IMG/VR virus record: IMGVR_UViG_3300031553_000511
Coordinates: 1 to 28,158 of that record
Strand: one strand, 5' to 3'
From: a virus
Length of the DNA stretch: 28,158 bases
The notes under the pieces were generated by a model that saw only the letters and a list, made by a program, of their open reading frames with translations, searched no databases and was not told the DNA's origin. A program made the translations under genes and the position numbers. Positions within the stretch are counted from its first letter, which is position 1, and every line of letters starts with the position of its first letter. Shown piece after piece: positions 1 through 8,023 of this stretch.

Positions 1-288
1 ATGGGTAAAACATATGGCATAAGAGCCAGCTATTTTGGGAAACCTGAAGGACACATCAAAATACTCAAGAAGTTTCAACAGAAGCTTGGAGACATAAGCC
101 CTAAAGACGTAAAAAAAGAAGGATTCAACACTCTAGAAGAGTTCCGCAGGGCATGGGAAGAGATCAACGGAAAAGGAAGCTGGGATCCTGAACAGATGGT
201 TATTGTTTATGAATTTGTATATTTGGAAGGGCGGGATCTCGCCAAAACAGGTAGACTTTCGACTGAAGAAGCATCCCAACAATCTTAA
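1..288 (+). CDS. ASCH-like (PUA-fold) protein, probably lacking its N-terminus
   Basis: This is the only plus-strand gene I support. The 95 residues carry the second half of an ASCH-type small domain: a GKTYGIR start, a LGDISPKDVKKEGF helix, a LEEFRRAWEEIN helix, then SWDPEQ and the strand VIVYEF. ASCH domains are PUA-like beta-barrels thought to bind RNA or modified nucleotides. Members I know begin about 40 residues earlier with a basic segment (a TTIR-like motif) that would lie outside the window, so this is either cut by the window edge or a truncated copy starting at the ATG at base 1. The recognisable domain ends near residue 72. The remaining 23 residues overlap the 3' end of the convergent ATPase gene by 89 bases and look unrelated to the family. 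It may be a host or boundary gene. Confidence 0.6.
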   Translation: MGKTYGIRASYFGKPEGHIKILKKFQQKLGDISPKDVKKEGFNTLEEFRRAWEEINGKGSWDPEQMVIVYEFVYLEGRDLAKTGRLSTEEASQQS

Positions 289-1744
289 TTAACTTCGCCA
301 TTTTCGTTAGGTCCACGTTTTTCACGCCTTCAACATACTCGGCTTTTCTCCCATAAGGTTGATGAGGAGTAAACATTTTTCTAAGTCTCGGATGAGCATT
401 TTTTATGAAAGCTTCCTTTAGCATCGCAAACTGTTCACTGCTTAGATTCTCAAGCCTATCCTGGAGATATCTCCCACTGCTTAAAAACTGAAGATTAAAA
501 CCTAAACTTGACAAAGCTTCGGATATCCTTAAAACTTTCTGGGTTGGCTGCTGCACAGCTATCTTCTGCATCCCCGCCTTTTCCGCAAACGGATTATACT
601 TCGCCATAACCGCAACCATCTCCACATAAGGAGTCCCAGCGCGCGCTAAAGTTTCCCGAACAAGCTTAGCGCCTAAACCAATACTGCGATACTTCGGATG
701 CACAACAACACGGCTAATAATGCTAAGTTTCTTATTCAACTCTTGAATTGTCATTTTAGGCAAAACTTGACGCCTACCAAAACACGCTATCGGCGGATAA
801 CTATAAACGATCACGCCACAGAGCTCGTATCCACGCCACAAACAGAAGATCTCTCGGGTGGCTGCAACCTTATGACTTCGATAATGAAAACCAGCAAGCC
901 GACGCCAATCATCAAGCACGCCAGTTTCAACGTGCATCTCTTCAACTAAACTGCACTGCAGGGGTTCGAATCCCCTCTCTGAATAATATTTTACGGAGAG
1001 TTCTTTTCCAAACCTTTTATGAACATGCACGTCAGGCGTCAAATCATCAGCCAAATCCCTATGCGTAGTTGCAGCAACCACAGCTTTACCTTCTTTGCGG
1101 GCCAGTTTCTGCACGTTAAAAGCCACAATCTTAGCCGTATCACGATCAAGAGTGCTGCAGAACTCGTCCATAAGCCACCATTGCTTACCAGACTCTAACA
1201 ACTTCGCAAGTCTATACCGGTATTTCTGGCCGTCACTAAGCTGACCATACTTCCGCAAGAAGAGAAAAGCATCATTCAAACCCACACGACTCAGCAATTC
1301 CAAACCTTCCGTAACAGTTTCGCCTACAGTCTCAATCAGCGGTCGGTTCAAATCCAAGTGGATATCCGCCATGTCAACAGCTTCATCATCTAAATCCTTC
1401 TTAATTTCCTTCAACAAAACACTCTTGCCACTACCACTATCCCCAGTAATATACACAATGTCCTTGGCTCCGATCTTAAACTCAACATTATCATAAATCA
1501 CAAACTTCTGTTCCTCATCAATCCCAAGCCCGAAAGCATCAGCCACAGCAGTAGTACGCGACGATACCTCCACAGCAGTCTCATAAGCAACGTTAATCGT
1601 GAATTTACCTTCACGCCTATCGTATCGACGTGCATACTTGGTTATACGAAAAAATTCTCTTCGCCTTCTGAAGGCTGATTCCCCTCTTACAACTAAATTC
1701 AATGACTTTAAGTTAGTTGTGCAGAAAAGACACTGCGGAACCAT
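200..1744 (-). CDS. ABC-type ATPase fused to GNAT acetyltransferase domain (COG2401 type)
   Basis: The N-terminal half is a soluble ABC ATPase: Walker A GDSGSGKS (residues 101-108), signature LSDGQ (169-173), Walker B WWLMDE (189-194) and an H-loop histidine in AATTH (228). No membrane segments are present, so it is not a transporter subunit. Residues about 270-400 form a GNAT-like acetyltransferase fold, with the acetyl-CoA loop around RSIGLG (353-358) after strand SRVVVHP. This two-domain architecture is the COG2401 family, known in archaea and their mobile elements; its substrate is not established, as far as I know. The N-terminus has two cysteines (CLFC) that could belong to a small metal site. 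The ATG lacks a clear ribosome site. It lies downstream of the PadR gene and is probably co-transcribed with it. A tRNA-T-arm-like sequence is embedded around residue 259 (SERGFEP). Confidence 0.85.
   Translation of the reverse strand: MVPQCLFCTTNLKSLNLVVRGESAFRRRREFFRITKYARRYDRREGKFTINVAYETAVEVSSRTTAVADAFGLGIDEEQKFVIYDNVEFKIGAKDIVYITGDSGSGKSVLLKEIKKDLDDEAVDMADIHLDLNRPLIETVGETVTEGLELLSRVGLNDAFLFLRKYGQLSDGQKYRYRLAKLLESGKQWWLMDEFCSTLDRDTAKIVAFNVQKLARKEGKAVVAATTHRDLADDLTPDVHVHKRFGKELSVKYYSERGFEPLQCSLVEEMHVETGVLDDWRRLAGFHYRSHKVAATREIFCLWRGYELCGVIVYSYPPIACFGRRQVLPKMTIQELNKKLSIISRVVVHPKYRSIGLGAKLVRETLARAGTPYVEMVAVMAKYNPFAEKAGMQKIAVQQPTQKVLRISEALSSLGFNLQFLSSGRYLQDRLENLSSEQFAMLKEAFIKNAHPRLRKMFTPHQPYGRKAEYVEGVKNVDLTKMAKLIKIVGMLLQSKVYLFWRDPALPNIQIHKQ
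960..976 (+). other. tRNA T-arm-like hairpin inside the ATPase gene
   Basis: A perfect 5-bp stem (AGGGG/CCCCT) encloses the loop TTCGAAT, giving the tRNA B-box consensus GGTTCGAATCC. It lies antisense inside the ABC-GNAT gene, where it encodes RGFEP. I could not build the rest of a tRNA upstream: no acceptor partner, no anticodon arm. It may be a tRNA-derived remnant, an attachment-site relic or coincidence. Confidence 0.35.
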
Positions 1745-1770
1745 GCAGAGAGAGATAAGTTAAAGTGAAC

Positions 1771-2103
1771 CTACGTTTGCAGATTCTCATGTGCGTACTG
1801 TAAGGGTTTCCGCCATTTCTCCTTGAACTCTTTGAAGGCTTTCATGCCCTTTTCAGTCATCTCATACGCGGTTGCTCCTCTGCGTGCATATTTTGATCTT
1901 GTTTCCTGCTCTTCTCCTCTAATGAAGCCCCACTCGGACAGCATGCCGAGCTGGTGATAGACGGTGCCTGTGCTTGCCTTAAAACTCAGACTGCTAATGT
2001 GCACCATGATTTCGTAGCCGCTCATCTTCTTTCCCTTCGAAAGCTCGATGAGTATGGTGAGGAACGAGAAACTCTTAACGATGTTATCTGCAATTTTAGA
2101 CAT
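1771..2103 (-). CDS. PadR-family winged-helix transcriptional regulator
   Basis: The 110-residue protein has the PadR N-terminal wHTH: FSFLTILIELSKGKKMSGYEI, then a recognition region TGTVYHQLGMLSEWGFI (residues about 46-62), then a wing with RGATAYEMTEKG (74-85). The C-terminal helix (FKEFKEKWRKPLQY) is shorter than the dimerisation arm of large PadR members, so this is the compact class. PadR proteins are usually autoregulatory repressors that bind at their own promoter. A TATA-like element 32-46 bases upstream of the ATG supports this as the first gene of a short operon with the ABC-GNAT gene, 26 bases downstream. It may control the accessory tail of the genome or the lysis/persistence decision; that role is inference. 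Confidence 0.85.
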   Translation of the reverse strand: MSKIADNIVKSFSFLTILIELSKGKKMSGYEIMVHISSLSFKASTGTVYHQLGMLSEWGFIRGEEQETRSKYARRGATAYEMTEKGMKAFKEFKEKWRKPLQYAHENLQT

Positions 2104-2134
2104 GCCAAATCACGATTTCCTATGGTTCTCTGCT

Positions 2135-2149
2135 TCTTATAAAAATTTG
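2135..2149 (-). promoter_or_regulatory. TATA-box promoter of the PadR gene
   Basis: Read on the minus strand this is CAAATTTTTATAAG, an archaeal TATA-like box centred about 37 bases upstream of the PadR ATG. With the usual 25-27 base spacing to the start site, the leader would be about 10 bases. It sits in the 155-base gap between TerL and PadR. That gap also holds an 8-base GCGCGCGC palindrome at 2156-2163 just upstream of the box, a possible operator. I see no terminator for the TerL operon there. Confidence 0.5.
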
Positions 2150-2258
2150 TGATAGGCGCGCGCTAATACACTGCAATGTTTATGAGCAATAGTAACTAAC
2201 AATGGTTAAGGTGTCACGCACATCACATCATCTCTGAGAAAGCTGTAGGGCTCATTTT

Positions 2259-3674
2259 TCACCGTGGAACCACCCATACCTCTGGCTCTTCGACCATTTC
2301 AACTGTGGAGTATAATGCAAGGGCTGCCGCCCAGAACACGTCGTCATGTGTTCCGCTTGGATGGTTGAGGGCTATGCTGCCGTCTTTGCGAAGTTCAAAC
2401 CGTTCCACATTCAACTCTGAAACCCATTCACTCCGATAAGGCCTTTCCCACGTGAAATACGGATACCAAAACCGATTATTAATCATTCTTTGCTTGACTA
2501 GAGTAGCCATCTCCTGCTTACGCGGTAAACTGAAACGCACACCTTCCACATTATCAATTTCCGCGTTCTTCATATCTTCAACAACATAATCCTGATTAGT
2601 ACTGTCCACACGAATCTTAATGAAGCCCCCCCAACGATCCTGAAGAGTTTTAACATAGCCGATAACGCTGGCGTAGCTTGTGCCTAACGGAAAAATCTTC
2701 AAGTGACGAAGAAAGAAACGACCTCTAACCTCATCAATTACCACGAGAGCACTATAATCTTTCACTCGACCCAAGTCTAAACCTGCATAAAGATTGCCCT
2801 TGTAATATTTCTCAAAATCCCACAACTCCAGCTCTTCACCAAGCGTCTTCTCAGTCGCAATACATTTAGTTATAAGCGATTGACTCAACCATGCTGCTTC
2901 ATCCTCAGCCCATTCCGCTTCCATCTCCCTCTTCCAACGCCAAGGATCATCACCAAACTGTTTGCGGATTTTCTCAAGCGTGCCCTCATCTAAAGGCCCG
3001 TTAGGCTTCATGCTTTCCCGCCAAGTAACATGGCTCCGGGCGAAGTCTCCGTAATCCTTATGATTAAAAATTTTGTAAAAAACCGAATCTGTGTTCCAAG
3101 GCGTGCTACTGATTAAAACCTTGCCTTTAGTCGTGCTGATCGTGAACAAAATAGCAGTGTATAAATCCTCGTCACCCGGCGTGTGGTTGGCTTCGTCCCA
3201 GAAAATCACGTTTAACGTTGGTCCTCTGATAGTTTCGGGATTATTTGGGAAGGCTTCTATTATGCTGCCGTTAGAAAAATACAGCACAGTTCGAGCGGGC
3301 TTAGGACAAACTTCAGTTGGAAGCTTCCGCAAGAACCATCTGATTCTTCGTATAACAAGTTTTGACTGTCGCCACCCAGGAGCTACAATGCCAATGTAAG
3401 CACCCGGGTGAGTAAAAGCATAATTAAGCAATAGCGCAGCTGCGATCCATGACTTGCCACTCTGCCTGTTCCATCGCATAGCCGTAAACTGATTATTCTT
3501 AAATTTCTTAGCGAGGTCGCGTTGATAAGCTGTTGGCTTAAAACCTACTACTTGCTCAAAAAACGTGATAGGGTCCTTGCTAAGCTTTTCTCGTTCCTTT
3601 TCAGCCTCTTCCCAAATTTCACTAAGGTTGTCCTCAAAAATGTCTAAACGAGAAAAACGATTCTTAGGACGCAT
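2259..3674 (-). CDS. terL: Terminase large subunit (packaging ATPase-nuclease)
   Basis: This is the DNA-packaging motor. In the 471-residue form the ATPase shows an adenine-binding Q (TAYQRDLAKKF, about 48-58), Walker A RQSGKS (70-75), Walker B NVIFWDEA (155-162) and the coupling motif ISSTPW (188-193). The RNase-H-like nuclease follows with GLDLGRVKD (298-306), acidic RVDSTN (355-360) and HDDVFWA (443-449), giving the expected metal-binding aspartates. I chose the ATG at 3674. It overlaps the TerS stop by 11 bases, like neighbouring gene pairs, and the longer open frame to 3857 only adds residues antisense-free but out of frame with conserved TerS sequence. It is the last gene of the late operon, after the tail genes, whereas in many tailed viruses the terminase comes first. 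Confidence 0.95.
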   Translation of the reverse strand: MRPKNRFSRLDIFEDNLSEIWEEAEKEREKLSKDPITFFEQVVGFKPTAYQRDLAKKFKNNQFTAMRWNRQSGKSWIAAALLLNYAFTHPGAYIGIVAPGWRQSKLVIRRIRWFLRKLPTEVCPKPARTVLYFSNGSIIEAFPNNPETIRGPTLNVIFWDEANHTPGDEDLYTAILFTISTTKGKVLISSTPWNTDSVFYKIFNHKDYGDFARSHVTWRESMKPNGPLDEGTLEKIRKQFGDDPWRWKREMEAEWAEDEAAWLSQSLITKCIATEKTLGEELELWDFEKYYKGNLYAGLDLGRVKDYSALVVIDEVRGRFFLRHLKIFPLGTSYASVIGYVKTLQDRWGGFIKIRVDSTNQDYVVEDMKNAEIDNVEGVRFSLPRKQEMATLVKQRMINNRFWYPYFTWERPYRSEWVSELNVERFELRKDGSIALNHPSGTHDDVFWAAALALYSTVEMVEEPEVWVVPR

Positions 3675-4104
3675 GGTCCTTGGTTTTTTTGAGTTCACCA
3701 ATTTTCTTATCCATCTCCAAAAGCCTCTGCTCAATTTCACTCCATCTCTCAAACTTTTCCAACACACTATCGTAAGTTTGAACTGCATCAACCAAAATTC
3801 GAAGACGTTGCAGCTCCAGTTTATCTTGGCCAGGTTTACGAAGAGCCTCAATAGCACCGGCTAAAATCTTCACAGCCTGCTCATGCGTCAAAACATCCTT
3901 ATCCTCAATTACTGTTGTGGTGGTGCGCACAAATTTCTTCTTCTCCACCACAACTCCCAACCGATTCAGTTTCTGCTTTACACCTCTCGGCGGGCGTCCC
4001 AGCTCTTTACCCAAAACTTCAAAGTCTCTGATGCCTTTTTCCCATAGTTTAAGCAGTTTCTTCTCTTCCGCACGAGTCCAATAATATTTCTTTTTCTTAG
4101 ACAT
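3664..4104 (-). CDS. terS: Probable terminase small subunit (DNA-recognition)
   Basis: The 146 residues have a basic start (MSKKKKYYW), then a SANT/Myb-like helix-turn-helix: WTRAEEKKLLKLWEKG followed by FEVLGKELGRPPRGVKQKL (residues about 9-47). A linker and then a helical, charged C-terminal half (LTHEQAVKILAGAIEAL, then coiled-coil heptads to the end) suit a ring-forming TerS. Position directly before TerL with an 11-base overlap is the strongest argument. TerS proteins bind pac/cos DNA and regulate TerL. No sequence motif proves the assignment, so a generic DNA-binding protein remains possible. Confidence 0.7.
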   Translation of the reverse strand: MSKKKKYYWTRAEEKKLLKLWEKGIRDFEVLGKELGRPPRGVKQKLNRLGVVVEKKKFVRTTTTVIEDKDVLTHEQAVKILAGAIEALRKPGQDKLELQRLRILVDAVQTYDSVLEKFERWSEIEQRLLEMDKKIGELKKTKDHAS

Positions 4105-4348
4105 GTTGACTGATTAACACTCCTGAAACCGTTCCAATCAAACCAGATATGCAAGCGAAGATCTCGCTACTCCACGAGCCCAAGAAAGCCATGTGAGCAA
4201 CTTCGAGAGCTGACAAAATAAGCGTCATAACAATGGCAAATTTCACGCCTAAAACAAGCCTTTCGCTAGGTGTAACTTCTAGGATCTGCTCTCCACGTCC
4301 ACGCTTAACCGAGACTCTTCGTGTTAAAGCCCTTCTAATAGGATCCAT
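4097..4348 (-). CDS. Small membrane protein with two transmembrane segments (holin-like candidate)
   Basis: The 83 residues start with a basic, soluble stretch (RRALTRRVSVKRGRG) and then have two hydrophobic segments, about residues 32-56 and 60-80. The second is glycine-rich (GLIGTVSGVLIS). Size and two-helix topology resemble class II holins, and no other lysis gene is evident nearby, but there is no family signature. It overlaps TerS by 8 bases and the upstream gene by 14 bases, so it belongs to the late operon. Alternative: a small virion membrane or tail-associated protein. Confidence 0.6.
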   Translation of the reverse strand: MDPIRRALTRRVSVKRGRGEQILEVTPSERLVLGVKFAIVMTLILSALEVAHMAFLGSWSSEIFACISGLIGTVSGVLISQHV

Positions 4349-4727
4349 GATTCTTTACCTTCTGCTGTTTATGTTTACTGGAAACTCGCCTACCGCCCCG
4401 CAGAAAACTTGTGAAAAGAATTTGAGCTTCATCCTTTGCCACGTGGTTTTTCTCAATAACGTTAACGGTTACAGTCCAGCTGACAGGAATAGCAGTGTAA
4501 TCAATATCGTAGAAGCCGTCTGAATATTGAAAATTGTTCTGGGCCAAAACAATATGCTGATTATGTTTACCCATCAATCCAATGAAGATACCCCAGCTTT
4601 GAGCAGGCACATCAACAGCTACGCCGCTACCTAAACTTTTGCCAATACTTGCGTCCGTCCATGAAACAGAAATCAAATCTCCAACCTGCAAATCCTTAAG
4701 CTGCTTTTTCAAACTCTTATTCTTCAC
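4335..4727 (-). CDS. Unknown beta-rich protein of the late operon
   Basis: I do not recognise a characterised family. The 130 residues open with KKQLKDLQVGDLISVSWTDAS, typical of an SH3-like or OB-like small barrel, continue with short strands (WGIFIGLMGKHNQHIVLAQ; DYTAIPVSWTVTVNVI), and end in a basic, disordered tail rich in K, R and H. The start is GTG, sharing GTGA with the stop of the fibre gene, a coupling signature. Position between the fibre and the small membrane protein suggests a virion, host-recognition or lysis accessory. Confidence 0.6.
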   Translation of the reverse strand: MKNKSLKKQLKDLQVGDLISVSWTDASIGKSLGSGVAVDVPAQSWGIFIGLMGKHNQHIVLAQNNFQYSDGFYDIDYTAIPVSWTVTVNVIEKNHVAKDEAQILFTSFLRGGRRVSSKHKQQKVKNHGSY

Positions 4728-7700
4728 GCCGCAACACCTTCCTTGATTTTACCCGAGATCTCAATGTTTCCGTCTTCGTCAAGAACCATTATGACTTTGC
4801 CTTTCCGGTTTAGGAAGGCGAAGCCCGGGCCTAACCCGAGTGATTCAGCTTCTGTGATCGCCATACCATTGATAAATGGGATTCTCATTCCCTTTTTCAT
4901 GCACAAGTCACCCGCGGAATAGTTCACACAGCCATAGTGTGGACAATACTCCCACGCAATGCTTGTTGCATAAACACACTGTTGACCACTCGGATGCGAA
5001 TATTGTTTATTGCAGCTGCTAGCTATGCTCATGACGTTACAACTTACCGCGTTTGGAGATATTGATTCCCCACCGTGATTATGAACCTGGGCATGATGAT
5101 CGTTCGGTCCTATTCCGGTATGTTCTGAATGAGGATGACTTTTAGGCTCGTAACGATAATTCGGATCAACATACATGGGGTCAAAGCCTCCACCTTCGGC
5201 CTCAAGAACATAGCCACTTGCACCTTCTGGAAGCCTTGCTAAGGGAAATCTACCGCTTGTGATTATGTTTGCGGCAGCCGTGACGTTCTGCAAAACTCGA
5301 GCGGCGGTTATAACCTCATAATCGGCAACGTTTAAGGACCCTAAATAGCCGACGCCAGCAACATACAAATTACTCCATTTCTTCGCTGAGCTGCCCAGGT
5401 CATAAGTGGCAGTTGCATTCGGCAAAAGATGAACTGCAACACCAGCATCTAAGGCTTTAATTGCACCTGAAAGGTAGAGGTCTTTCCATTTTTTGTTGCT
5501 TGCACCCAGGTCGTAAGTGGCATCAGCATCGGGCAACAAATGAAAATTGAAAAGCATGTTTGAAACATGGATTTCAACTGCGTAGATATGAGCAAAGCGT
5601 TTATCAGCCGCGCCCAGGTTGCTCGCGTTGTCGCTTGCTGGGATCATGTTACCTTTGATTCCATACTGATAACCGTTGATCTCAGCGAAGCTTTTCGCGG
5701 ACGTGCCTATTTTTCCAGAATTATCCGAAACAGGCCACAATTCAGTTTTCAATTCAAGCTGTCCAGAACCTACGCGTTTAAGCCACGTGTCAAGAGCGGT
5801 TGCTCCTCCAGGACCAAACTGCAGCATTTCTTTGTCAAATTTGGCTTTGGGATTTGACTCTCCATAAGTTTTAATTTGCATGTAGCCATCGGTGTATAAG
5901 AGCAGATAGAGCGTGTGCACTTCTTTCCATTTCGCCGTCGCAGATCCTAAAACTCCATGTTCATCATCGCTTGGCTGAAACTGATGATCAAGAACGCCAG
6001 TGCCAGCCTTATTCTTCGTGCGAAACTTGACGATTGCAGCCTCATCCTCATATGGTCCAATATGCCTCGGGCAGACCCAACCCGTGATTTTATCCCAGCC
6101 ACCATCATCGTCAGTCGGCCATGGAACGCCATTATCATCTCCAGCTTCATGACCAACATGATGAGCACCCAATCCTCCGCCCAGAGCGGTTGGAATAGCT
6201 CCTTTTCCGAGTTTTGTTCTTGCAAGCTTCTCCACAGTAACCGTTGTCGCCCGCAATCCGTACATATAATCCGCAAGCAATGGTGGAACCTTACCGAGAT
6301 CAGCAACAATCTCAAGCGTCTGTATTGCTGGATACACGTAATATTCAACGTTATCTGTGCGGAAATATGAGTCAACATTTTCATTAGGCAATATAACAGG
6401 AATTTTATCCCCTGGAAGCAGAGGCGTATTACCATAATCCAAAACAGTTGTTCTAATGACCTTTACGTATTCCGCAGGACCTTTCAAGTAATCAAGCAAA
6501 GCTTTTGCTCTCAGATCACATTCATTATCGGATATAAGTTCCTCATCAACCTCAACAAGCTCCCGAGGCTCTCCATCAGTGTATTCTTCTTGACTTGCTA
6601 CGTCTTCTCTAACTGCTGAGTATCTGCGACCGCCAAAATATAACTGGTCAATCCAGAAGTCACCGGAGCCTACACCAGAGAACCACCCGTCTATTCTAAC
6701 CTTTTTTATGTTACTCCAGTCAAAGCCCGCGTCAACATCAGTCCACTCCACCTCATTCGCTAAGCCCACTTTCAAATCAGTTTTACGCCATTTGCCAGGA
6801 GCTACCGTGATGTTTTTGCCTGCAGTCTTATCTGTCTGATCATATAACATGACGCTAACGTTGCCGTTGTAGCTCTTTTCCAAATATGCTAAGAAGCTTA
6901 GAATCGGATAGAGATTAGAGTTAACTTCTTTTCCAGCATTCAGAGTGAATATCGCGCCTACCCAATACATGCTTACGGAGTGAACTTTAATGCTGGCGGA
7001 ACCCTTCGCCTTGAAAGTTGTGTCAAGGCTGATTTCTCCAGCAGCAGCACTCCAAGCACCATCATCAGGCGTTAAGCTTTCAGTCCATGCATCCTTGTCG
7101 GCGGGCACACTTTTATCGGCCAAACCCCGGACAATAATTTTGTTTCGAATACGATGAATGTCTTTACCATACTTAATATGTTCAAGTGTATCGGTTACAG
7201 TTACCGGCGAAGTTTTACTGTTCTTGGGAAAAAATTCAAACTTCCCATCTGGAGCAACACGAAAATCGTAGCCTATAACACCACCTTTATCTGCTGATCC
7301 AGTAATATATTTTAAAACGTCAAAAACAGGCGTTTCGTCACATTCCAGTTTTGTATATGTAGTGTCCGTTTTTTCAATCAGATCTATCCAGACTTTTCCG
7401 TTAGCTGCAACCGTATAAGTATTAGCAAGATTATTCACCATACTCACGGTGTTTCCGAGTACTGAGGAGACTTCGTTATATTCCCAAGCGTTATCATCCT
7501 TAATCTTGATAAGCATACCCGCACTGAATTTTGAACCGTCCGCAACAACACAGTCTTTCTGACCAGAAGAAGCATCTTGGCTTAAAGCGCTGTTTTCTCG
7601 GCAATGGTCCAGGCCAATATAATAGTCGACAAGATCCCTAATGATACTCTCGCCCTTTTTGTTTTCATAAGTTTTTACGACTACACGTCTGAAAATCCGC

Positions 7701-8023
7701 TCTCCCCAGCATCTGCCAGTGAGACGAATATAGTGTTCGTTAGCCAGAGATTCACATTCAGCGTTTTCCACACGACAAGTAATAATCTGAGGAACGTTTG
7801 AGCCTCTTCCAATGTCAATATGCCCATGCATGCCTTCAGTTATCGGTGAACTTCCGCCCTGACTATATTTTTTATTCCAGTTCTGAAGCAAACATTCAAA
7901 ACTGCTAACTTCTTTCGTGCATCCCAAGTGCACAAATAAAAATTGGATATCACCTTGAGGCGGAGTGACCTCGCCAAAAACAACAGCAGCCTTAGGAATC
8001 GCTACGCTCACGCTATTCGACAC
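4724..8023 (-). CDS. Tail hub / tail fibre protein with carbohydrate-binding-like insertion and fibre repeats
   Basis: This is the largest gene, about 1,100 residues. The N-terminal 300 residues and a segment near 500-590 look like one baseplate-hub fold (late-control-D/gp27 style; RIRNKIIVRG, then PLLPGDKIPV). A jelly-roll of about 150 residues (about 315-465, ending WIDQLYFGG) interrupts it; this resembles family-11-type carbohydrate-binding modules. Five degenerate fibre repeats follow, the clearest being YDLGASNKKWKDLYLSG and YDLGSSAKKWSNLYVAG. The C-terminus has a His-rich metal-binding-like stretch (SHPHSEHTG, HHAQVHNHGG), several cysteines and a final VLDEDGNIEISGKI strand pair. I prefer the GTG at 8023, which overlaps the upstream stop by 11 bases behind a GGAGAGGAGG stretch; a GTG at 8053 in the same frame is possible. 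Likely role: tail tip and host-surface binding. Confidence 0.85.
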   Translation of the reverse strand: MSNSVSVAIPKAAVVFGEVTPPQGDIQFLFVHLGCTKEVSSFECLLQNWNKKYSQGGSSPITEGMHGHIDIGRGSNVPQIITCRVENAECESLANEHYIRLTGRCWGERIFRRVVVKTYENKKGESIIRDLVDYYIGLDHCRENSALSQDASSGQKDCVVADGSKFSAGMLIKIKDDNAWEYNEVSSVLGNTVSMVNNLANTYTVAANGKVWIDLIEKTDTTYTKLECDETPVFDVLKYITGSADKGGVIGYDFRVAPDGKFEFFPKNSKTSPVTVTDTLEHIKYGKDIHRIRNKIIVRGLADKSVPADKDAWTESLTPDDGAWSAAAGEISLDTTFKAKGSASIKVHSVSMYWVGAIFTLNAGKEVNSNLYPILSFLAYLEKSYNGNVSVMLYDQTDKTAGKNITVAPGKWRKTDLKVGLANEVEWTDVDAGFDWSNIKKVRIDGWFSGVGSGDFWIDQLYFGGRRYSAVREDVASQEEYTDGEPRELVEVDEELISDNECDLRAKALLDYLKGPAEYVKVIRTTVLDYGNTPLLPGDKIPVILPNENVDSYFRTDNVEYYVYPAIQTLEIVADLGKVPPLLADYMYGLRATTVTVEKLARTKLGKGAIPTALGGGLGAHHVGHEAGDDNGVPWPTDDDGGWDKITGWVCPRHIGPYEDEAAIVKFRTKNKAGTGVLDHQFQPSDDEHGVLGSATAKWKEVHTLYLLLYTDGYMQIKTYGESNPKAKFDKEMLQFGPGGATALDTWLKRVGSGQLELKTELWPVSDNSGKIGTSAKSFAEINGYQYGIKGNMIPASDNASNLGAADKRFAHIYAVEIHVSNMLFNFHLLPDADATYDLGASNKKWKDLYLSGAIKALDAGVAVHLLPNATATYDLGSSAKKWSNLYVAGVGYLGSLNVADYEVITAARVLQNVTAAANIITSGRFPLARLPEGASGYVLEAEGGGFDPMYVDPNYRYEPKSHPHSEHTGIGPNDHHAQVHNHGGESISPNAVSCNVMSIASSCNKQYSHPSGQQCVYATSIAWEYCPHYGCVNYSAGDLCMKKGMRIPFINGMAITEAESLGLGPGFAFLNRKGKVIMVLDEDGNIEISGKIKEGVAA
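5360..5968 (-). repeat. Five tail-fibre LGSS..KW..LYL repeats
   Basis: This part of the fibre gene encodes five copies of a motif of about 20 residues, consensus (Y)DLGSSxKKWxxLYxxG, separated by short spacers. Copies three to five are the most regular. This repeat is widespread in phage fibres and is thought to form a trimeric beta-rich shaft. The last two copies are similar at DNA level too (AAGTGGCA with the shared CCCAGGTC block on the plus strand), suggesting recent duplication. Confidence 0.75.

Noticed and set aside
3675-3857. 61-residue N-terminal extension of TerL
   Set aside because: It lies entirely inside the TerS gene in another frame, is hydrophobic and irregular, and an ATG at 3674 gives the usual 11-base overlap and a normal TerL N-terminus.
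5947-6435. 162-residue minus-strand frame within the hub/fibre gene
   Set aside because: It is inside the confidently read hub/fibre frame and has no start context or domain pattern.
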